From the NCBI RefSeq assembly GCF_023954335.1, contig NZ_JAMLIE010000002.1, positions 868,001 through 932,000 of the forward strand: a DNA stretch of 64,000 nt, given 5' to 3'. Position 1 is the stretch's first letter. Each line of letters starts with the position of its first letter. The notes beneath the pieces were generated by a model. It saw only the letters and a list, made by a program, of their open reading frames with translations. It made no database searches and had not been told where the DNA came from. This DNA is from Aquamicrobium sp. Its GTDB lineage: Bacteria; Pseudomonadota; Alphaproteobacteria; Rhizobiales; Rhizobiaceae. Both the position numbers and the translations under genes were made by a program. Below, one piece after another: positions 55,922 through 64,000 of this stretch.

Positions 55922-56062
55922 CGATGTTTCTCCATCGCCGCGCGCGCCGGCGGGCGGCAAGCGGCTAAAATGACTCGCAAATCGTGCCTGCGATCCCTAA
56001 TCTGTTGCCCGGAAGGGTCAAGGTGTTTCGGGGGATTTCCGAAGGCACGACGGAGAGTCCGG

Positions 56063-56320
56063 TTGCGCGTTCCCGCAAGGCCACCGCTCGACAGCCTGAA
56101 GCGCACGCTCGACAGGGCGCGCGCCGAGGGCGCCCGCAAGGATCGCGACGGCTTCGTGCGCGAGACCTTCGCATTGCCGCGCCCGGCGGCGCGGGCCAAG
56201 GCGCGCGAATGGTTCGACCGCTGGCCGCGCCAGGCCTACTGGACCGAGATCGAGAGCTGGCGCGAGCGCCCCGACGACGTGATCGAGTTCACCATGCGCC
56301 GGCTTTCGAGCGCCGACTGA
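56063..56320 (+). CDS. small conserved-looking basic protein
   Basis: 85 residues from a TTG start that follows GGAGAGTCCGG. Sequence pieces: RVPARPPLDSLKRTLDRARA, DGFVRETFALPRPAARAKAR and WTEIESWRERPDDVIEFTMR. Basic, no membrane segment or signal peptide, codon use like its neighbours. The ribosome site argues for the start despite the unusual codon. Function unknown. Divergent from hemF. Confidence 0.6.
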   Translation: MRVPARPPLDSLKRTLDRARAEGARKDRDGFVRETFALPRPAARAKAREWFDRWPRQAYWTEIESWRERPDDVIEFTMRRLSSAD

Positions 56321-56808
56321 GCGCGCAATATTCATCCTGTTGCGCCCACGCAACGGGAAAAGTCCGTCTACAAAACGTGATCGCGGGACGCATGGCGTTT
56401 TGTCGCCGGCCGGTCTATGGAGGACGCCTTGTCAACCGAATCTCAGGAGGCGTCGATGGATCACCGGCTCGGCTTTGCCACCATGCGCCTGCGCGACGGG
56501 CGTTTCGCCTGACGGCGGTTTCGGTTAGACCTTTTTCCTGACACGACAGCACGGGTTCCGATTCCGCCGGAGATTTCTTTCCGACCTTTCGAGGAATCGC
56601 GCCGTGACCGCTGCCGCCATCAAGGGCCTTCCCGCCCGCTTCGAAGCCGCCATTTCGCCACGCAAGGCGCGCTGCCCCGCTGCCCGCGCCGTCGCAGCCT
56701 CACTGATGCCGCCCCGCCGGATGCGCGCCTTTCCGCGCTCCGTGACGGGCGAAAACCCGACCATCCGCCCCTGACCCGGGCGCCGCCGCCATAAAGAAGA
56801 CATCCGTC
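56321..56808 (+). other. 488-nt leader region upstream of the ABC exporter genes
   Basis: No long gene on either strand fits. It contains the 31-codon frame at 56417-56512, a U-rich stretch (ACCTTTTTCCTG) 15 nt after it, and a GTG-started frame of 56 codons (from about 56602 to 56774) of low credibility. The length suggests a long 5' leader or several promoter elements for the ABC operon. Confidence 0.5.
56417..56512 (+). CDS. short upstream open reading frame, possible leader peptide
   Basis: 31 codons. Two in-frame starts exist: ATG 56417 and ATG 56456. The second follows CAGGAGGCGTCG, a strong ribosome site, giving MDHRLGFATMRLRDGRFA. A U-rich segment follows the stop within 25 nt. The peptide resembles nothing recognised. 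Its place upstream of the drug-exporter-type genes would suit translational attenuation, but no codon bias for a particular amino acid is evident. Confidence 0.4.
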   Translation: MEDALSTESQEASMDHRLGFATMRLRDGRFA

Positions 56809-58688
<1,880 letters not shown>

Positions 58689-58692
<4 letters not shown>

Positions 58693-60583
58693 GCGACAAC
58701 GACCCCGGTATCGCGGAGCGCTTCTGGCGACGGGCTGAGGGTGTGATCGAGCCCTTCGCCGACGTCGACCGCGACGTGCTGCCGCGTGACGCCTGGCGCT
58801 TCATCTGGTTCTTCGCGAGCCAGGCGAAGGGTCCGTTCATCCTGCTGCTGATCGTCGGCGGACTGTCGGGCGCGGTGGATGCCGCGCTCTACTGGTCCCT
58901 TGGCTGGCTGATCGACCTTCTCGACACGGCATCGCCGGAAACGCTGATCACCGAGCACTGGTGGGCTCTTGCAGCGTTTCTCGCGCTCGTGCTGGTGGTG
59001 CGGGCGGCGGTGATGATCGGCAACGCCGTGATCGAGCAGCAGGTCATCGTGCCGCATTTCTACCAGATGGTCCGCTGGCAGGCGTTCCGGCGCGTCATCG
59101 AACAGCCTTACACCTTCTATCAGAACGACTTCGCCGGGCGTATTGCCACCAAGATCCTTCAGGGCGGCGAGGCGACGGGCGACTTTATCGTCTCGTCGTT
59201 GCAGACGCTGTGGAGCTTCCTGACCTTCCTGGTGCTCGCCGCTACGATCCTGATCGTTCTCGATCCGGTTCTGGGGCTGGTCCTGGCGGTGTGGCTTGCC
59301 TGCTACGTGCTTGCCGCGTGGACCCTGCTGCCGCCGCTGCGGGCGGCGGGACGGCGGACCGCGGACCAGCGCTCGATCCTCAACGGGCGGCTGGTCGACG
59401 CCTTCACCAACATCATGGCGGTGAAGCTGTTCGACAGCGGCCGGCGCGAGCATGCCTTCGTGCGCGACGGCATGGAACGCTTTCTCGGCGCCGTGACCGC
59501 GCTGACGCGGGCGATCACCCGCGTGCGCTCCGCCGTGGCCATTCTCAACGGCTTCATGATGGCCGCCGTCTTCCTGCTGGCGATCCAGAAATGGATGACC
59601 GGGGCGGCGACGGCCGGCGAGATCGCAGCGGCAATGGGACTGGTTTTCCGTCTCAACCAGATGTCCGGCTACATGATGTTCAACATCAACGGCCTCATCC
59701 GGTCCTTTGCAACAGTCCAGGACGCGACGGGTACGATCTCGGTCGAACCTGCCATCAAAGATGCCGCCAACGCAGACATCATGCCGCGCGCCAAAGGCGA
59801 CCTGCGTTTCGACGACGTGTCGTTCCACTACGGCAGAGACCGCGGCATCATCGACGGGCTCGACCTTCACATCCGTCCGGGGGAACGGGTGGCGCTGGTC
59901 GGCCCCTCGGGCGCCGGCAAGACGACGATCGTCAACCTGGCACTGCGGCTGTTCGACATCGAGGGCGGCCGCATCCTGCTGGACGGCCGCGACATCCGTT
60001 CGGTGACGCAGGCCTCGCTCAGGGCACAGTTCGGTGTGGTCAGCCAGGAGCCGATGCTGATGCATCGGTCAATCTTCGACAACATCGCCTATGGCCGGCC
60101 CGGCGCGACCGAGGCCGAGGTGATCGAGGCGGCGAGGAAGGCGGCCGCGCACGACTTCATCATGGAAGTCGAGGACATGAAGGGCCGCAAAGGCTATCAG
60201 GCGCATGTCGGCGAACGCGGGGTGAAGCTGTCCGGCGGCCAGCGGCAGCGCATCGCGATCGCACGCATGATGCTCAAGGATGCGCCGATCCTGATCCTCG
60301 ACGAGGCGACCTCGGCGCTCGATTCGGAGGTCGAGGCGGCGATCCAGGAGAACCTCTACCGGCTGATGGAGGGCAAGACGGTGATCGCCATCGCCCATCG
60401 CCTCTCGACCATCGCCGCGATGGATCGCCTCGTCGTCATGGACAAGGGGCGCGTCATCGAGGAGGGAACCCACGAGGCGCTCATTGCCGGCGGCGGCCTT
60501 TATGCCCAGCTATGGCAGAGGCAGTCCGGCGGCTTCCTCATCGAGGAGGAAGAGGGCGGACGGGAAAAGGAAGTCGCGGCCGA

Positions 60584-60587
<4 letters not shown>
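58689..60587 (+). CDS. ABC exporter half-transporter 2
   Basis: 632 residues, same permease-ATPase order. N-terminal EPFADVDRDVLPRDAWRFIW leads into six helices; Walker A LVGPSGAGKTTIVNLALRLF; signature VKLSGGQRQRIAIARMMLKD; Walker B ILILDEATSALDSE. It is closely similar along its whole length to the third gene, for instance VIEQPYTFYQNDFAGRIATK, NIMAVKLFDSG and NQMSGYMMFNINGLIRSFAT, indicating a recent tandem duplication. The ATPase C-terminus is close to that of gene 1 as well. Coupled by 4-nt overlaps on both sides. Confidence 0.93.
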
Positions 60588-62485
<1,898 letters not shown>

Positions 62486-62491
62486 GGCGCC

Positions 62492-62818
62492 TTGAGCCTG
62501 CGCCCGCCCTTGCGCTATTCGGCGTCCGCGCTCCCGGGCGGGACGGGCGAGGGGCTGTTCACGCCGCTCGACCACGAGATCGCCGCAGAGAAGGCCTCCT
62601 CGCTCGGCCGGGCCGGCGAAAAGGTCGAGAAAGCGCTCGCCCGCCTGCGCGATTGCGACCCCTCGTCGGCGGAGCGGCCGCAATGCCTGAAGGCCGCCGT
62701 TCAGGCGGTCTACGCCTATTTCATCCAGCGCGAATTGTGCGGTTTGCGGCGCCATCACGACGCGATTCGCGACTACGCCATACCCGCCGAGGTGCTGGTG
62801 AGGCTGGGCGCGGCGTGA
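62492..62818 (+). CDS. small hypothetical protein (DUF6665-like)
   Basis: 108 residues from a TTG 6 nt after the ABC gene 3 stop. Pieces: LDHEIAAEKASSLGRAGEKV, ECGL-type cysteine only in CDPSSAERPQCLKAAVQAVY and YFIQRELCGLRRHHDAIRDY. Helical, soluble, no signal peptide. It looks like a rhizobial conserved protein of the DUF6665 kind; I am not certain. Probably cotranscribed with the exporters. Confidence 0.65.
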   Translation: MSLRPPLRYSASALPGGTGEGLFTPLDHEIAAEKASSLGRAGEKVEKALARLRDCDPSSAERPQCLKAAVQAVYAYFIQRELCGLRRHHDAIRDYAIPAEVLVRLGAA

Positions 62819-63028
62819 TCCACAAGGCTAATCCGCGACATTGTGCCGTAAGTGGCTTGTGATACTGGACAAGCGCGCGGCTCGGGCATAGAAACCTTCG
62901 CCAAATGCAGGGGGAATCCGCCAGCCGTCGCCAGCCGCCAGCACATCTGCAAGGAAAGGTGACTGTGAGTCGGGCTATGGTTATGCGGGTTCCTGCCGGT
63001 GAAAATAAGGCGAAAGGACCCGGTCCCC

Positions 63029-63592
63029 GTGAGCGCGAACGAAGCCACCGAACATAACCGTCGCGATTTCCTCTACATCGCTACCGCCGTGACCGGCGTC
63101 GTCGGCGCAGGCGCGGCCGTATGGCCCTTCATCGACCAGATGCGGCCGGACGCCTCGACGCTGGCGCTGGCGACCATCGACGTCGACATTTCCTCGATCG
63201 AGCCCGGCATGTCGGTGACCGCGAAGTGGCGCGGCAAGCCGATCTTCATCCGCAACCGCACCGACGAAGAGGTCGAGGCCGCCAAGGCCGTGCCGCTCGG
63301 CGACCTCAAGGACCCGGTCGCGCGCAACGACAACATCGCCGCCGACGCCCCGGCCGACGACCTTTCGCGCTCCGCCGGCGAGGGCAAGGAGAACTGGATC
63401 GTCATGATCGGCTCCTGCACCCATCTCGGCTGCGTGCCGCTCGGCCAGGCGGGCGATTTCGGCGGCTGGTTCTGCCCCTGCCACGGCTCGCACTACGATA
63501 CCGCCGGGCGCATCCGCACCGGCCCGGCGCCGACCAACCTCCCGGTCCCGACATTCCAATTCATTTCCGACTCGGTCATCCGGATCGGTTGA
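63029..63592 (+). CDS. petA: ubiquinol-cytochrome c reductase iron-sulfur subunit (Rieske)
   Basis: 187 residues. Twin-arginine-like N-terminal anchor (NRRDFLYIATAVTGVVGAGA) and the Rieske ligands in GSCTHLGCVPLGQ (C-T-H-x-G-C) and GWFCPCHGSHYDTAGRIR (C-P-C-H). The alphaproteobacterial insertion between anchor and cluster domain is present. It passes electrons from ubiquinol to cytochrome c1 in the bc1 complex of the inner membrane. GTG 63029 preferred, preceded by AAAGGA and matching family N-termini (SANEATEHNRRDFLY); a GTG at 62999 is weaker. Cytochrome b follows 20 nt later. Confidence 0.95.
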   Translation: MSANEATEHNRRDFLYIATAVTGVVGAGAAVWPFIDQMRPDASTLALATIDVDISSIEPGMSVTAKWRGKPIFIRNRTDEEVEAAKAVPLGDLKDPVARNDNIAADAPADDLSRSAGEGKENWIVMIGSCTHLGCVPLGQAGDFGGWFCPCHGSHYDTAGRIRTGPAPTNLPVPTFQFISDSVIRIG

Positions 63593-63612
63593 GGCAGAGA
63601 GAGCATCAGACC

Positions 63613-64000
63613 ATGAGCGGTGGACACTCGACCTATACGCCCAAGACCGGCCTCGGCCGCTGGATGGACTCGCGCCTGCCGGTGCCGCGTCTCGTCTACG
63701 ATTCCTTCATCGCCTATCCGGTGCCGCGCAACCTGAACTACGCCTACACCTTCGGTGGCATCCTCGCGATGATGCTGGTGGTGCAGATCGTCACCGGCAT
63801 CGTGCTGGCCATGCACTATGCGGCGTCGACGGAGCTCGCCTTCGGCTCGGTCGAGAAGATCATGCGCGACGTGAATTCCGGCTGGCTGCTGCGCTATCTC
63901 CATGCCAACGGCGCGTCGTTCTTCTTCATCGCGGTCTATATCCATATCTTCCGCGGCCTCTATTACGGCTCCTACAAGGCGCCGCGCGAGGTGGTGTGGA
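63613..64000 (+). CDS. petB: cytochrome b of the bc1 complex, partial
   Basis: The first 129 residues are in the window and the gene runs off the right edge. MSGGHSTYTPKTGLGRWMDS leads to the first helix NYAYTFGGILAMMLVVQIVT with GIVLAMHYAAS, and the second-helix haem ligand region GWLLRYLHANGASFFFIAVY with IHIFRGLYYGSYKAPREVVW. The first-helix Gly residues and the two His ligands of helix II (H in LRYLHANG and IHIFRG) are seen. It oxidises ubiquinol and carries both b haems. The ATG follows GAGAGAGCATCAGACC, a fair ribosome site. Confidence 0.95.
   Translation, partial: MSGGHSTYTPKTGLGRWMDSRLPVPRLVYDSFIAYPVPRNLNYAYTFGGILAMMLVVQIVTGIVLAMHYAASTELAFGSVEKIMRDVNSGWLLRYLHANGASFFFIAVYIHIFRGLYYGSYKAPREVVW

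Overview
The window is a GC-rich, densely coding piece of alphaproteobacterial chromosome. The gene set points to Hyphomicrobiales (Rhizobiales), probably near Phyllobacteriaceae/Mesorhizobium. Evidence for this includes an acpXL/fabF cluster for very-long-chain lipid A acyl chains, the rhizobial suf order (cysteine desulfurase, sufB, sufC, sufD, sufS, sufT, sufA) behind an Irr-type iron box, fbcF/petB at the right edge, and palindromic intergenic repeats of rhizobial style. No plasmid, phage, transposase or CRISPR functions were seen. Genus assignment is inference.

Layout. 0-2 kb: lipid A acyl-chain cluster on the minus strand (acpXL and two ketosynthases, one cut by the window edge and one without its catalytic Cys). 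2-12 kb: a degenerate histidine phosphatase, AEC transporter, gabD-type dehydrogenase, aldose epimerase, M23 peptidase, a 25-residue membrane protein, a Bcp peroxiredoxin and a large AsmA/YhdP-like protein. 12-15.6 kb: tyrS, anmK, an acetyltransferase and a hydrolase. 15.7-23.3 kb: iron-regulated suf operon with a DUF971 gene at its end. 23.3-30.3 kb: accessory-looking block with a MarR regulator, a HAF-repeat autotransporter, and a divergent two-component system. The autotransporter and the kinase each carry one apparent single-base frameshift. 30.3-30.6 kb: tRNA-Leu(UAA) interrupted by a group I intron. 30.7-45.1 kb: housekeeping genes (purB, dusA, leuA with a leucine-rich leader peptide, transporter, hydrolases, Nudix, GST). 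45.2-52.0 kb: MoxR/DUF58/BatA-DUF4159 operon. 52-56.3 kb: DUF1285, Nudix, CCA-adding enzyme, DUF1059, hemF and a small protein. 56.4-62.8 kb: three tandem ABC exporter half-transporters. 63.0-64.0 kb: start of the cytochrome bc1 operon.

The most noteworthy element is the 215-nt group I intron placed between U34 and A35 of tRNA-Leu(UAA), the same position as the classic cyanobacterial/plastid intron. Next are two families of palindromic intergenic repeats (two copies each). Their hairpin stems differ in sequence between copies but keep pairing through compensatory changes, which indicates selection on structure.

Functional links: the suf genes build Fe-S clusters needed by the Rieske protein at the right edge and by many other enzymes. 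LeuA synthesis appears tuned by translation of a short peptide with four consecutive Leu codons. The MoxR operon looks like a four-gene envelope/chaperone module. The kinase/regulator pair sits head-to-head with the autotransporter and may have controlled it.
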